Assembly: GCA_900552525.1 (NCBI GenBank)
Contig: UNSK01000002.1
Coordinates: forward strand, 38,257 to 102,256
DNA: 64,000 nt
Source of the DNA: Candidatus Gastranaerophilales bacterium
GTDB lineage: Bacteria; Cyanobacteriota; Vampirovibrionia; Gastranaerophilales; Gastranaerophilaceae
Direction: 5' to 3'
Below are positions 42,517 through 52,705 of this stretch, one piece after another (position 1 is the first letter of the stretch; each line of letters starts with the position of its first letter). Position numbers and translations under genes: made by a program. The notes beneath the pieces were generated by a model. That model saw only the letters and a program-made list of their open reading frames with translations. It ran no database searches and was not told the origin of the DNA.

Positions 42517-43960
42517 AGTTGTTCTCTATTCTCTGCTTGCGGCAGGGCTTGCTGCAGCATTTTATTTTAATAGTAATGCTGATGCTATCTATGCGCAGTT
42601 GGGAAACCGTTATTATAAGCAGAACAATATAAAAAAAGCTCAGGAGTTTTACGAAAAATCTTTTGCCCTTGGCAACAAAGACACCGGCGTAAGAGAAATT
42701 TATGTAAATTCTATAATTAATTCTCCTCTGGATATTGACGCACAGGAAAAACTTGTCAGGCTTGCAGAGGACAATATTCAAGACGCTGCCTCAATAAAGG
42801 CTAAATATTTTTTATATGATTTAAAGCGCGAAATACACAGACAATATCCGTTAAACTATATTAAGCAGGCCCCTTTTAACCAGCAGATTGTCAGATGGAA
42901 TAAATTTCCTATAACCTACGGATTTAAAAACAGTGCGGGTGTGCCAAGGGAGTTTGTTAACGAAATAAGCAGTGCTTTTTCTGAATGGGAACGGGAAGGC
43001 AATGTGATGTTTAGTGAAACAGAGGAAAATCCTAATATTGTCATAAACTTTGTTAAGAACAACAAAAATGAAAGTATGGAATACGGAAAAAAGTATGTGG
43101 TAGCTTATACAGAGCCTAAAATTTCCGGTGATATTCTAGAAGGTATGAGTATTAATTTTTATATTCAGGATCCTGAAGGCAAAAATTTTACACGAAACCA
43201 AATTTACAATACAGCATTGCATGAAATCTTTCATGCGCTCGGTTTTATGGGCCACAGCTTTGACCCTGATAATATAATGTATCTAGCAAAAGACAATAAT
43301 GCTATCGCAAATGATACGCGTGAATCGCTGACAGAAGCAGATACAAGCACGCTGCAGCTTCTTTACAAAATAAAACCGGATGTGACAAATTCTGCTGAGC
43401 TTAAAAGCGAATATGTTCCATATCTTGTGCTCGGCGATGACGAAGAACTAAATTCTTCAAAAGCAAGAGAAGCAAAAAATTATATTTACCACGCTCCGAC
43501 ACTTCCGAGCGGGTATATAGATCTTGCAGAAAGCCTTGTTGCAGAGAAACGTTATCCGGAAGCCATAAGAAATTTGGAAAAAGCTCTTAGTCTTGCTGAT
43601 ACAGACGATATGAGGTACATAATTTATTATAACCTTGCAGTTTCTTATTCTTATATAAGCCATACGGAAATGGCGGTAGATTATTTAAGTAAAGCGATGG
43701 AAATACAAGACAATGAAGAACTTCATCTATTAAAAGCGGAGATTTTGAAAAATACTGATAAAGAAACGGCCAAAAAAGAGTATGCATATTTGATAAAGAT
43801 TTCTCCTGATAATCCGGATTATACGACAAAGCTTGCGAATATGTATATCAAAGAATATGATTATTTGAAAGCCCGAAAGATTTTGAAAGATTTTCTGAAA
43901 CGCAATCCACAGTATAAAAAAGATGCACGATTTTCTCCATACGGGATATTGCTCTTCTAG
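42506..43960 (+). CDS. Membrane-anchored matrixin-like metalloprotease with TPR repeats
   Basis: The protein has 484 residues. An N-terminal hydrophobic helix (about 5-20) anchors or exports it. A first TPR pair follows, then a metzincin-like zinc site HEIFHALGFMGHS with a Met-turn candidate NIMY (about 232-260). The third zinc ligand is one residue later than in the classic HExxHxxGxxH, a spacing seen in many bacterial matrixin-like proteins. The C-terminal 150 residues are TPRs (IRNLEKALSLADT, AVDYLSKAMEI). The ATG overlaps scpB by 11 bases. Its substrate is unknown. Confidence 0.8.
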   Translation: MRGRVVLYSLLAAGLAAAFYFNSNADAIYAQLGNRYYKQNNIKKAQEFYEKSFALGNKDTGVREIYVNSIINSPLDIDAQEKLVRLAEDNIQDAASIKAKYFLYDLKREIHRQYPLNYIKQAPFNQQIVRWNKFPITYGFKNSAGVPREFVNEISSAFSEWEREGNVMFSETEENPNIVINFVKNNKNESMEYGKKYVVAYTEPKISGDILEGMSINFYIQDPEGKNFTRNQIYNTALHEIFHALGFMGHSFDPDNIMYLAKDNNAIANDTRESLTEADTSTLQLLYKIKPDVTNSAELKSEYVPYLVLGDDEELNSSKAREAKNYIYHAPTLPSGYIDLAESLVAEKRYPEAIRNLEKALSLADTDDMRYIIYYNLAVSYSYISHTEMAVDYLSKAMEIQDNEELHLLKAEILKNTDKETAKKEYAYLIKISPDNPDYTTKLANMYIKEYDYLKARKILKDFLKRNPQYKKDARFSPYGILLF

Positions 43961-43983
43961 ATATTTTATGATACTTTTCAGAT

Positions 43984-44199
43984 ATGAAAGTAAATTCTGT
44001 AAACCGAAATTCAATTATCACGCCTAAATCAACAGGTTATGCAGCGACTACAGCGCTTGGACTTGCAGTATGGAGCGGTGTGAGTAAAAATAAGACTTTC
44101 AGAAAGCAGCATAAACCGCTTGCTTATATAACAGCAGTATTAACGGCGATACATATAGGTTTGATAGAATATTACCATCATAAATACAAAAAAATGTAA
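43984..44199 (+). CDS. Small membrane protein (71 aa)
   Basis: I do not recognise this protein. It starts MKVNSVNRNS, like the Asn-rich leaders of other proteins here, but has no aromatic-basic motif. Two short hydrophobic segments (YAATTALGLAVWSGV and LAYITAVLTAIHIGLI) flank a basic loop, and the C-terminus is His/Tyr/Lys-rich. It lies 23 bases after the metalloprotease gene. Function unknown. Confidence 0.5.
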   Translation: MKVNSVNRNSIITPKSTGYAATTALGLAVWSGVSKNKTFRKQHKPLAYITAVLTAIHIGLIEYYHHKYKKM

Positions 44200-44288
44200 C
44201 AAATTACACTTATTCAACTGTCGGATTGTTACATTTTTTTATTCTTTATTATACAATAATTTTAGGGTTAAAAACACTAGAGGTAGAA

Positions 44289-44969
44289 ATGTTCAACGAA
44301 ATTAAAACTCACGAAATCACTGTCGATATTGTAATTTTAACAATAAAAGACGATGCACTTCAAGTTTTGCTGGTAAAACGTAACAACGAACCTTTCAAAG
44401 ATAAATGGGCAATACCGGGCGGTTATGTAAGAATGTCCGAAAACTTAGACGAAGCAGCAATGCGTGTTCTTAAAGAAAAAACCAATGTCGATAATATTTA
44501 TCTTGAACAGCTTTATACATTCGGTGACCCTTTAAGACATCCGGTTTCCAGAGTAATAACCTGTGCTTATTTCGCATTAATAAGAGCCGAAGATTTTAAT
44601 GTTGTTACAACAGCAGAGCTCTCATGGCATAAGGTTTCAGATTTACCGCCTCTGGCTTTCGACCACAAAGAAATTATACAATATTCTCTTAAACGTACAA
44701 GAGAACGTTTGGAAATGTGTCCGGTAGCATATCAGCTATTGAACGAAAAATTCACGCTTACTGAAATGCAAAAAGCTTATGAAATGATTATGGAAAAGAA
44801 ACTTGATAAGCGGAATTTTAGAAAAAAAGTAATTACAACAGACGGATTAAGAGAGCTGAACGAGTTCTCTAAATCATCGTCCAAGCGTCCTGCAAGATTA
44901 TATACATTTGATAATATTAAATTAAATTCGAAAAGGGCGCACTTTATTAAAAAGGAGACTAAATGTTAA
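44289..44969 (+). CDS. Nudix-domain transcriptional regulator (NrtR-like)
   Basis: The protein has 226 residues from ATG 44289 (GAGGTAG just upstream). The N-terminal Nudix fold is clear (VDIVILTIKDDALQVLLVKR, WAIPGGYVRMSENLDEAA). The Nudix box is degenerate: the RExxEE core reads RVLKEK, so hydrolysis is unlikely. A C-terminal winged-helix region (FTLTEMQKAYEMIMEKKLDKRNFRKK) fits the NrtR family, ADP-ribose-sensing repressors of NAD metabolism. No NAD genes are adjacent, so its targets must lie elsewhere. secG starts within its last codons. Confidence 0.85.
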   Translation: MFNEIKTHEITVDIVILTIKDDALQVLLVKRNNEPFKDKWAIPGGYVRMSENLDEAAMRVLKEKTNVDNIYLEQLYTFGDPLRHPVSRVITCAYFALIRAEDFNVVTTAELSWHKVSDLPPLAFDHKEIIQYSLKRTRERLEMCPVAYQLLNEKFTLTEMQKAYEMIMEKKLDKRNFRKKVITTDGLRELNEFSKSSSKRPARLYTFDNIKLNSKRAHFIKKETKC

Positions 44970-45187
44970 CAATTGTTGGAGCAATAGAAGTTATTTCAGC
45001 ATTACTATTAATAGTATTGATACTTATGCATTCACCAAAAGGCGACGGCATTGCAGGGATAGGAAATGCTGCTCAGATGTTTACTTCTCAAAAGAGTGCA
45101 GAAAAAGGGCTCAATAAATTAACCGGAATTGTTGCCGGAATATTTGTTCTTTGTGTATTTCTTTTAGGATTTGGCATTATTAAGTAA
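44963..45187 (+). CDS. secG: Preprotein translocase subunit SecG
   Basis: SecG is a small subunit of the SecYEG channel. The protein has 74 residues and two membrane helices flanking SPKGDGIAGIGNAAQMF, the conserved SecG loop. It overlaps the preceding gene by seven bases and is followed immediately by tcdA. Confidence 0.93.
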   Translation: MLTIVGAIEVISALLLIVLILMHSPKGDGIAGIGNAAQMFTSQKSAEKGLNKLTGIVAGIFVLCVFLLGFGIIK

Positions 45188-45925
45188 ATGGATGAAATTT
45201 TCGCCAGAAATGTTTTATATTGGGGAGATGAAGCACAAAAAATTATAGCTTCATCTCATATTGCTGTATTTGGCCTTGGCGGAGTCGGAGGATTTTGTGC
45301 AGAAGCTCTTGCCAGAAGCGGAGTTGGCGAACTTACTCTGGTAGATTTTGACAAAGTTTCTAAAAGTAATATCAACCGGCAGATTATTGCTCTCAATTCT
45401 ACCGTTGGAATGTATAAGACCGAATTGTTTGAAATAAGGCTTAGAGATATAAATCCGGATATAAAGCTGCATTTAATTAATGATTTTTATCTGGAAGATT
45501 TTGATTTTAGCGGGATAAACTATACAGCTGATGCAATTGATACAATGCGTTCAAAGGTTAACCTTCTTGTGAAATGTTTGGAAAATAATGTAAGAGTGAT
45601 ATCTTCTATGGGGGCCGGAAACAGAATCAATCCTGAAAAACTCTACATATCCGATATTTCTGAAATTCACGATAAGAAAGCTCCTTTTGTATCTAATATT
45701 ATTTATCAGTTAAAGAAAAAGGGGATAACATCCGGTATAACTGTTGTAACAAGTGACGAAAAACCATTTGTTCAGGAAAAGATTTCTGAAATAGAAAATA
45801 TTAGAACTCAGAGTGGCGAGGTGGTACAATTTAATAAGATAATTCCTTCGTCTACGCCTTTTGTTGCGTCTTGTGCAGGAATTTTTATGGCCTCAAAGAT
45901 TATTAATGATTTAATCGGGAGATAG
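45188..45925 (+). CDS. tcdA: tRNA threonylcarbamoyladenosine dehydratase (E1-like)
   Basis: TcdA cyclises t6A37 to ct6A in tRNAs using ATP. The protein has 245 residues. FGLGGVGGFCAEALARSGVG is the nucleotide-binding loop, and DFDKVSKSNINRQI the ATP-contact motif of the E1/ThiF family. The family's catalytic cysteine is in SCAGIFM near the end. It starts at the secG stop with no gap and ends four bases before the MerR gene. Confidence 0.88.
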   Translation: MDEIFARNVLYWGDEAQKIIASSHIAVFGLGGVGGFCAEALARSGVGELTLVDFDKVSKSNINRQIIALNSTVGMYKTELFEIRLRDINPDIKLHLINDFYLEDFDFSGINYTADAIDTMRSKVNLLVKCLENNVRVISSMGAGNRINPEKLYISDISEIHDKKAPFVSNIIYQLKKKGITSGITVVTSDEKPFVQEKISEIENIRTQSGEVVQFNKIIPSSTPFVASCAGIFMASKIINDLIGR

Positions 45926-45929
45926 AAAT

Positions 45930-46346
45930 ATGTATACAATAAAAGAAGTAGCTGATAAAATGGAGATTTCAGAGCATACGCTTAGATTTTGGGCAAAAAG
46001 CGGATTTTTCCCTTTCATAAAACGAAATGAGAATAATATAAGGCTTTTTTCAGAGGATGATTTGAACTGGGTTAAAATAGTCAAGTGCCTTCGTTCGATA
46101 GGTACAGAAACAAAGCTTGTAAAAAGATATATTGATTTATGTATAATCGGGGATTCTACAATTCCCGAGCGCTATGAAATTATAAAAACAACAAAAGAAA
46201 AGGCTTTGCAGCAGATGGAAGAACTGAAAGTCCAGCTTGATTTACTCAATTATAAAGAAGCTCATTATAAAAATTTGATTAAAAATAATCTGGGTGACAG
46301 CTGGAATCCTATGAACATGACAAAGTCAGATGAAGTTGCTGTTTAG
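45930..46346 (+). CDS. MerR family transcriptional regulator
   Basis: The protein has 138 residues. The winged-helix domain (1-70) reads YTIKEVADKMEISEHTLRFWAKSGF and RLFSEDDLNWVKIV. A coiled coil (about 80-120) mediates dimerisation. There is no cysteine-rich metal-binding tail, so it is likely of the drug-responsive type. It lies directly upstream of the efflux operon. A dyad sits in the spacer of that operon's promoter, the usual MerR arrangement. It probably controls the pump. Confidence 0.88.
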   Translation: MYTIKEVADKMEISEHTLRFWAKSGFFPFIKRNENNIRLFSEDDLNWVKIVKCLRSIGTETKLVKRYIDLCIIGDSTIPERYEIIKTTKEKALQQMEELKVQLDLLNYKEAHYKNLIKNNLGDSWNPMNMTKSDEVAV

Positions 46347-46369
46347 TTAAAAATCCTGCAATCACATGA

Positions 46370-46400
46370 TTGACATACTATGCGTAAGATTTTACCATAT
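46370..46400 (+). promoter_or_regulatory. Efflux-operon promoter with MerR-type dyad in the spacer
   Basis: TTGACA (46370-46375) is followed by the dyad TATGCGTAA-GAT-TTTACCATA (46379-46399). The -10 is CCATAT at 19 bases or TACCAT at 17 bases. MerR activators act on 19-20 base spacers. Confidence 0.55.
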
Positions 46401-46432
46401 TTCTATATAACTTGTGGGAATTGGAGATTGGC

Positions 46433-47578
46433 ATGAATTTTAAACTTACGCGTAAACAATTAGCTGTAATAATTTTGCTTATTATAATTGTTCCGATTAT
46501 TTACAATAAAACATCAGGTTTTATTATCGGTGTGCTTCAAAAACAGGCAATGAGAATGCCTAAGGAGGTTGTTGTTGACAACCCTCATATGGAGCAGGTT
46601 AATGTATCTGCAGAGTCAACCGGCAGAGTTGAAGCTCAATATTCAATTGATGTAATTGCAAGAGTTTCAGGTTTCTTGTTGAAAAAGTATTTTAAAGAAG
46701 GTGATTTTGTTAAAAAAGGTCAGCTTCTTTTTCAAATTGACCCTAGAGAGTATCAACTTTCTGTGAATAATTCCAGAGCTGCCGTTAATCAGTATCAGGC
46801 ACTTTATACTAATGCACAGCAAGAATGGCACAGGGCAAATGCTCTTGTCAAAGAAGATTTAATCAGCCGTTCAGATGTTGATTCAAGTCTTGCTGCCAGA
46901 AATCAGAATAGGGCGCTTCTGGACTCAGCTAACCAGCAGCTTGAGCTTGCAAAAGTTAATCTCAGTTACACATCAATCCGTTCTCCAATAGATGGAAGAA
47001 TAGGTAAAGTAAATATTACAGAGGGTAACTATGTAACTGCAACTTCAGGTTCGCTTGTAAATGTTGCAAGTGTTTCGCCTGTTTATGTTTCTTTCAGCCT
47101 TAAGGGGGATGATTTTGTAAAACTTCTTAAAGCAAGTGATAAATTTAAAGATGTGGAGGTTAAAGTCCAGTTTGGAGATGGAAGCTGGTATGACAAAGTT
47201 GGAACTGTAAATTTTGTAGACAATAAGATTGATAAAGATTCAGGTTCTGTACAGATGAGAGCTACTTTTGATAATGAAAAAGGGTGGCTTGTTCCCGGTG
47301 CTTATATGAAAGTTAAGTTAACAGCGCCTAAGACTGTTGAATTTATGACAGTTCCTCAAGCTTGTGCGAAAGGTGATGCAATGAGCGGATACTATGTTTG
47401 GGCCGTTCAGGATAATAAAGCTGTCAGAAAAGACATAAAAGTTTCTGATGATATTAATAACAACTGGATAGTCGAGGATGGTTTGAATAAATCTGATGTG
47501 ATAGTTGTTTCAGGTATCCAGAATGTTGCCGCAGAAGGTCAAAAATTAAAGATTATAACAAATCAGAGTGAAAAATAA
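46433..47578 (+). CDS. RND efflux periplasmic adaptor (membrane fusion protein)
   Basis: The adaptor links the inner-membrane pump to TolC. The protein has 381 residues from ATG 46433 (GGAGA at 46423-46427). An N-terminal membrane anchor (about 8-25) is followed by the lipoyl/barrel-sandwich halves ([35 protein letters not shown] and [11 protein letters not shown]), an alpha-hairpin between them, and the beta-barrel domain. The stop and the next ATG overlap. Confidence 0.93.
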   Translation: MNFKLTRKQLAVIILLIIIVPIIYNKTSGFIIGVLQKQAMRMPKEVVVDNPHMEQVNVSAESTGRVEAQYSIDVIARVSGFLLKKYFKEGDFVKKGQLLFQIDPREYQLSVNNSRAAVNQYQALYTNAQQEWHRANALVKEDLISRSDVDSSLAARNQNRALLDSANQQLELAKVNLSYTSIRSPIDGRIGKVNITEGNYVTATSGSLVNVASVSPVYVSFSLKGDDFVKLLKASDKFKDVEVKVQFGDGSWYDKVGTVNFVDNKIDKDSGSVQMRATFDNEKGWLVPGAYMKVKLTAPKTVEFMTVPQACAKGDAMSGYYVWAVQDNKAVRKDIKVSDDINNNWIVEDGLNKSDVIVVSGIQNVAAEGQKLKIITNQSEK

Positions 47579-50500
47579 TGAAAAAAATATTTGATAAAGA
47601 AAAACTGTTCTTTTTTATAAGAAAACCAAGGTTTGCACTTGTAATTTCTGTATGTATTGTAATTCTCGGTATAATTTCTATATTGAGTTTGAAACAGGAG
47701 AGCTATCCGGATGTAACACCTCCGCAGGTAAATGTTTCAGCCTCTTACCAGGGAGCGAGTGCAGAAGTAATAGAGTCATCTGTGGCTACAGTACTTGAAA
47801 ATAAGCTTAACGGTGTAGAAAATCTTTCGTATATGACATCAACATCATATGATGGAAGTTATTCTCTAACTTTGTACTTTAAAGTAGGTTCAGATAAAAA
47901 TATTAACCTGATGAACGTTCAGAACCGTATACAGCAGGTTCAGTCACAATTGCCGGAAGATGTTCAGAGAACCGGTGTTACTGCTGTAAGCAAAACTGCC
48001 GGTGCAGGTGCAGTAATTCTTACGCTTTATCCGGAATCAGGAAACTGGAGCCAGCTTGATTTAACAAATTACGGTTCAATCTATATTAAAGATGAACTGA
48101 AACGTGTAGACGGAGTTGCTGATGTAAACGTATTCGGTGCAGGTAATTATTCAATGAGAATATGGCTTGACCCTCAGAAAATGGCCGGCCTTAATGTATC
48201 TGTAAGTGAAGTGAAAACGGCAATTGCTAACCAGAATACTCAAGTTACAGCCGGTGCACTGGGACAACTTCCGACTGATGAGAAAAATGCTTTACAAATT
48301 ACACTTAAAACAAAAGGCCGTCTGGACGATGTAAAAGAATTTGAAAATATTATTATACGCTCAAATACTGACGGCTCTAATGTAAGAATTAAAGATATAG
48401 CAAGGGTTGAATTAGGGGCTGAATCTTATTCTAACCTAGGGCTTGTTAATGGAAAGCCTTCTGCTGTTGTAGTTATTTCACAGCTTCCTGACGCTAACGT
48501 TATAAACCTTTCTAAGGCAGTTAAAGCTAAGGTTGAAGAATTAAATTCAAAAATGACTAATGGCATAAAAATTATGTATGTTAAAGATGATGCCGAATAT
48601 ATTCAAGAATCAATGAAGGAAGTAGAGTTTACAATTCTGCTTACAGGCTTTATTGTAGTAATTATTATTTACCTGTTCTTAGGCGATGCAATGGCAACGC
48701 TCGTACCTTGTGTAACCATTCCTGTATCGTTGATTGGCACCTTCTTTGTACTGAAAGCGATGGGAATGTCAATTAACCTGCTGACATTATTTGCAATGGT
48801 ACTGGCTGTCGGTGTTGTAGTTGACGATGCTATTGTTGTTATTGAAAACGTTAAACGCCATATAGAGGAAGGAAAATCGGCTATAATTGCTACACAGCTT
48901 ACAATGGAAGAAGTCGGCTCTTCTCTTGTTGCAATGGCAATGGTATTGATGGCTGTATTTGTGCCGATTATATTTATGGGCGGTATGACCGGAGTTATGT
49001 ATAAACAGTTTGCTGTTTGTATTGCTGTGTCTATTGCGTTCTCGGCAATATGTGCGCTTTCGCTTTCACCTGCAATGTGTGCACATTTCCTCGGACATCA
49101 AAAAGAAGGTGAAAAAGGAAATAAACATCCTTATATTAAGAAAATAATGGATGAAGCAGCTTTAATTGTGGCTAAATTTAATGAAATGTTTGCTAAGCTG
49201 GAAGATTTCTACATGGAATATGTGACAAAATTTGTTTACAACAAAAAGCTTACAGCAATTTTCTATGCAGTAATTGTTATATTAACCCTTTTCTCTTTCA
49301 AAATTATTTCAACAGGTTTTATTCCGGATGAAGATCAGGGGATATTACTTGCGCAGATTACACTTCCTGACGGTGCATCTTTATCAAGAACAGAAGAAGT
49401 GTCAAGAAAGTTTGTTGACCAGATTAAAGATATTGACGGAATTAATAAAGAAAAGCTTACGGTATTTGGCGGTAACGGATCTGTTAATCAGTCTACTGTA
49501 ATTATACAGCTTGATGAGTATGCAGAAAGAAAAGTCAGCCCTGTTAGCTGGGTAATAAGAAAAATAAAAGGTCAGGCTACAGACTTATCTCATACTGCTA
49601 TTTTGAATAAAATAAGGGCGGTAGCAGCAAATACTAAAGAAGCATCAATTGTTTCTTTTTCACCGCCTGCAATCAGCGGTATGAGTATGATGGGCGGTTT
49701 TGAATTCCAGATGCTTTCAAAGGGTGAATATACTCCTCAGGAGCTGGAAGTATGGGCAAACAAACTTATTGCCGCTGCAAACCAGAACTCTTCTTTATCC
49801 AGTGTTTACACATCTTTTCAGGCTAATGTTCCGCAGTATATAGTAGAAATCGACTATGAAAAAGCTATGGCCCAGAGTGTTGATTTGCAGGAACTCTATT
49901 CAACTTTAGCTTCAATGCTCGGTACATACTATGTTAACGACTTTAATAAGTACGATAGAGTATTCAAAGTACAATTGCAGGCAGACAGCCGTTTTAGAGA
50001 TAAAGCATCTGATTTGTCAGGAATTTATGTAAAAAATAAAAACGGGGTAATGGTTCCTGTTCTCTCAATAATTAAATTGAAGCAGGCAATCGGTACAGCC
50101 TCTATTACCCGTTTTAACCAGTACAAGTCAATTCAAATTCAAGGCCAGCAGGCTGCCGGAAAGAGTTCCGGAGATGCAATGAATGCAATGGAAGATACTG
50201 CCTCAAGTATTCTTCCGGCAGACATCAGTTATGATTGGTCAGGTACATCAGCACAGGAACGTGAAGCTTCCGGTCAGACTGCTATGATAGTTGGTATGGC
50301 GCTTGTATTCGTATACTTATTCCTCGTAGCTCTTTATGAAAGCTATACCATTCCGATTGCAGTACTTTTGATTTCTCCTATTGCAGCTCTTGGAGCCTTG
50401 ATATTTCAGCTTATGATAAATCAGGCGTTTGATATTTATTCTCAGGTTGGTATGATAACGTTGGTTGGTCTTGCTGCAAAACAATCAATTTTGATTGTTG

Positions 50501-50808
50501 AATTTGCAAAAGAAGAACACGAAAGACATGGACTCTCTGTTAAAGATGCTGCAATAAAGGCTGCAAAACTAAGATTCAGGGCAATTATGATGACAGAACT
50601 TGCATTTATTATAGGTGTAATGCCTATGATTTTTGCAAGCGGTGCAGGTGCAAATTCAAGAATTTCTGTAGGTTCTACAGTTCTAGGCGGTATGATGGCA
50701 GCTGCAACTCTGGGGGCAGTTTTAACTCCGGCGTTCTATGTAATTGTTCAGGAATTTGTAGATTTGTTCCCTAAGAAAGAAATTACCGAAAAGGATTTGG
50801 AGATTTAA
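47578..50808 (+). CDS. RND multidrug efflux transporter (AcrB/HAE1 family)
   Basis: This is a proton-driven inner-membrane pump. The protein has 1076 residues with the standard two 6-helix halves and two large periplasmic loops. [19 protein letters not shown] is the first helix. The relay aspartates lie in [15 protein letters not shown] of TM4. GISAFEDQG-type GFIPDEDQG begins the second porter domain, and [15 protein letters not shown] is TM10. Substrates cannot be predicted. It overlaps the adaptor gene and is one base from the TolC gene. Confidence 0.95.
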   Translation: MKKIFDKEKLFFFIRKPRFALVISVCIVILGIISILSLKQESYPDVTPPQVNVSASYQGASAEVIESSVATVLENKLNGVENLSYMTSTSYDGSYSLTLYFKVGSDKNINLMNVQNRIQQVQSQLPEDVQRTGVTAVSKTAGAGAVILTLYPESGNWSQLDLTNYGSIYIKDELKRVDGVADVNVFGAGNYSMRIWLDPQKMAGLNVSVSEVKTAIANQNTQVTAGALGQLPTDEKNALQITLKTKGRLDDVKEFENIIIRSNTDGSNVRIKDIARVELGAESYSNLGLVNGKPSAVVVISQLPDANVINLSKAVKAKVEELNSKMTNGIKIMYVKDDAEYIQESMKEVEFTILLTGFIVVIIIYLFLGDAMATLVPCVTIPVSLIGTFFVLKAMGMSINLLTLFAMVLAVGVVVDDAIVVIENVKRHIEEGKSAIIATQLTMEEVGSSLVAMAMVLMAVFVPIIFMGGMTGVMYKQFAVCIAVSIAFSAICALSLSPAMCAHFLGHQKEGEKGNKHPYIKKIMDEAALIVAKFNEMFAKLEDFYMEYVTKFVYNKKLTAIFYAVIVILTLFSFKIISTGFIPDEDQGILLAQITLPDGASLSRTEEVSRKFVDQIKDIDGINKEKLTVFGGNGSVNQSTVIIQLDEYAERKVSPVSWVIRKIKGQATDLSHTAILNKIRAVAANTKEASIVSFSPPAISGMSMMGGFEFQMLSKGEYTPQELEVWANKLIAAANQNSSLSSVYTSFQANVPQYIVEIDYEKAMAQSVDLQELYSTLASMLGTYYVNDFNKYDRVFKVQLQADSRFRDKASDLSGIYVKNKNGVMVPVLSIIKLKQAIGTASITRFNQYKSIQIQGQQAAGKSSGDAMNAMEDTASSILPADISYDWSGTSAQEREASGQTAMIVGMALVFVYLFLVALYESYTIPIAVLLISPIAALGALIFQLMINQAFDIYSQVGMITLVGLAAKQSILIVEFAKEEHERHGLSVKDAAIKAAKLRFRAIMMTELAFIIGVMPMIFASGAGANSRISVGSTVLGGMMAAATLGAVLTPAFYVIVQEFVDLFPKKEITEKDLEI

Positions 50809-50809
50809 G

Positions 50810-52318
50810 ATGAAAAAGATTTTAAATATACTGCTGATATGTTCACTTCTCGGAGTTTCACAGACTTCTGTTATTGCAAAAAATAAGAAGGAAAAAGTTA
50901 AAAATTCCGATAAGATAGAAATTGTAAAGCCGGAAAAGCAAAAAGTAAACAAACGTCAGGAGCGCAAGAAAAATGCAAGCGTTCAAAGAGCTCAGAAAAG
51001 TACTTCCAAAGAAGCTAAAGGAATGTATGAAACCAAGTTTCCTGCGATTACAAGCCAGATAGAATATGCAGATATGAACGGCGAGGTAACTTTAAGCGAC
51101 TGTATAAAACTTGCTATAACACATCACCCGACAATAATGTCTGCTATCAGTAATTCCGAAATCTACAAAACAAAAATCGGTCAGGCCTGGTCTAATTACT
51201 TTCCAACAGTTGGTGCAGGCGTAAGCTATTCCAGAAATGATATGCTTATGTCAACAATGCCTGCAAATATGTCAAGGATGATGCAGCAGAAGTATAATAT
51301 GTTCTATGCTCCGACACTTTCTGCTAATATGCTTTTATTTGATTTTGGTAAAACAAAAGCAAATGCTGATATGGCAAAAAGAAATTATGAAGCTTCAAGA
51401 TATGATGCTGAATCAAGTATTGAAACAGTTATTTATAATGTAAAGGTTGCATATTACAATATGGTTTTTGCAGAAATTCAAAAATCTGTATATGAAGAAA
51501 CCGTAAAAGATTTCGAACTCCAGTTAAAACAGGCAAAAGCTTATTACCAGATTGGTAAAAAGGCAAAGATTGATGTTACAACAGCCGAATATAACCTCGG
51601 GAATGCAAAAGTAAATCTTATTAAAGCAAAGAATACTCTTGAACTTGCAGCAGTAGAACTTGCTAACGCAGTTGGTATTCCGGAGCTTGAGGGTGTAATT
51701 TTAAAAGACAAACTTAACAATAAAAAATATGAGGTGAATTTCCCGGAACTGCTCAAAACGGCAAATGAGTCACGTCCGGCCCTTCTTGCGGCTAAAAAAT
51801 CAATGGATGCAGCAGAGTTGAACGTAAGGAGTGCAAAACGTGCGTTTACTCCTGATGTAAGCGGTTTTGCAGGATATGACCATGGCGGGCGCCAGATTAA
51901 CAGCGATTACGGTTATCAGGTCGGTGTTCAGTTAAATTATTCAAATCTTAACCTTATGCTTCTAAAAAAACAGGTGGATGAGGCAAAGGCTACTTATAAT
52001 AAGTATGTTGCAGATTATGAACAGCAGAAACAAAATGTTTATCTGGAAGTCAAGAGCGCATATATAAGCCTTCTAAATTCTCATGACAGTCTGGATGTTT
52101 CTAAGCTTGCACTGCAGCAGGCTCAAGAAAGACAATATCTTGCTTTCAGAAGATATCAGGTCGGCTTGGGCGATGCCATAGAGTTTAAGGATTCTGAAAA
52201 TACATATTTAAATGCACAATTGGATTATTACAACAATCTGCTTAATTATAATATCAATGCAGCAGAGCTTGAACGTGTAATCGGTGCACCTATTAAAGAA
52301 TCAGATATCGATTTGTAA
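50810..52318 (+). CDS. TolC-like outer-membrane efflux protein
   Basis: This is the outer-membrane channel of the tripartite pump. The protein has 502 residues: a signal peptide (to about 24, ending VIAK), a Lys-rich linker (about 25-70), then the two-repeat TolC fold (LSDCIKLAITHHPTIMSA and the second repeat with LNVRSAKRAFTPDVSGFAGY). The highly basic linker is longer than usual in TolC proteins. It shows that the organism has an outer membrane. Confidence 0.93.
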   Translation: MKKILNILLICSLLGVSQTSVIAKNKKEKVKNSDKIEIVKPEKQKVNKRQERKKNASVQRAQKSTSKEAKGMYETKFPAITSQIEYADMNGEVTLSDCIKLAITHHPTIMSAISNSEIYKTKIGQAWSNYFPTVGAGVSYSRNDMLMSTMPANMSRMMQQKYNMFYAPTLSANMLLFDFGKTKANADMAKRNYEASRYDAESSIETVIYNVKVAYYNMVFAEIQKSVYEETVKDFELQLKQAKAYYQIGKKAKIDVTTAEYNLGNAKVNLIKAKNTLELAAVELANAVGIPELEGVILKDKLNNKKYEVNFPELLKTANESRPALLAAKKSMDAAELNVRSAKRAFTPDVSGFAGYDHGGRQINSDYGYQVGVQLNYSNLNLMLLKKQVDEAKATYNKYVADYEQQKQNVYLEVKSAYISLLNSHDSLDVSKLALQQAQERQYLAFRRYQVGLGDAIEFKDSENTYLNAQLDYYNNLLNYNINAAELERVIGAPIKESDIDL

Positions 52319-52330
52319 GGCAGGTTCTCT

Positions 52331-52705
52331 ATGACAGAAGAAATTTTTGCTCTCAGAAATTATGCGCATCTTGGCGATGCTGTGTGGGAAATTTTTGTAA
52401 GAGAATACGTTATTTATAAGACATCTAATTCAAAAATTCTTCATAAAATGACAACAGACAGGGTAAATGCCTCCTTTCAAGCAGAAATGCTGCATTTTAT
52501 TTCAGAAGATTTGACAGAAGAAGAACATGAATTAGCAAGACGCGGAAGAAATCTTCCTATACCAGTTGCAAGACGCGCTATTCAGAATGTTTACAGGCCG
52601 TCAACAGCTTTTGAAGTTCTTATCGGATACTGGTATCTGCATGATAAAGAACGCTTAAACTTCTTCTATAACAAAATAAAAAACGAAACAGAATATTTTA
52701 CTTAA
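52331..52705 (+). CDS. mrnC: Mini-ribonuclease III (MrnC)
   Basis: MrnC is an RNase III catalytic domain without dsRNA-binding domain that matures 23S rRNA. The protein has 124 residues. YAHLGDAVWEIFVREYV is the catalytic signature with the metal-binding Asp and Glu. RRGRN and AFEVLIGYWYL complete the fold. It is found in Firmicutes and cyanobacteria, in keeping with the proposed lineage. It starts 12 bases after tolC and ends over the convergent TPR gene by eight bases. Confidence 0.9.
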   Translation: MTEEIFALRNYAHLGDAVWEIFVREYVIYKTSNSKILHKMTTDRVNASFQAEMLHFISEDLTEEEHELARRGRNLPIPVARRAIQNVYRPSTAFEVLIGYWYLHDKERLNFFYNKIKNETEYFT

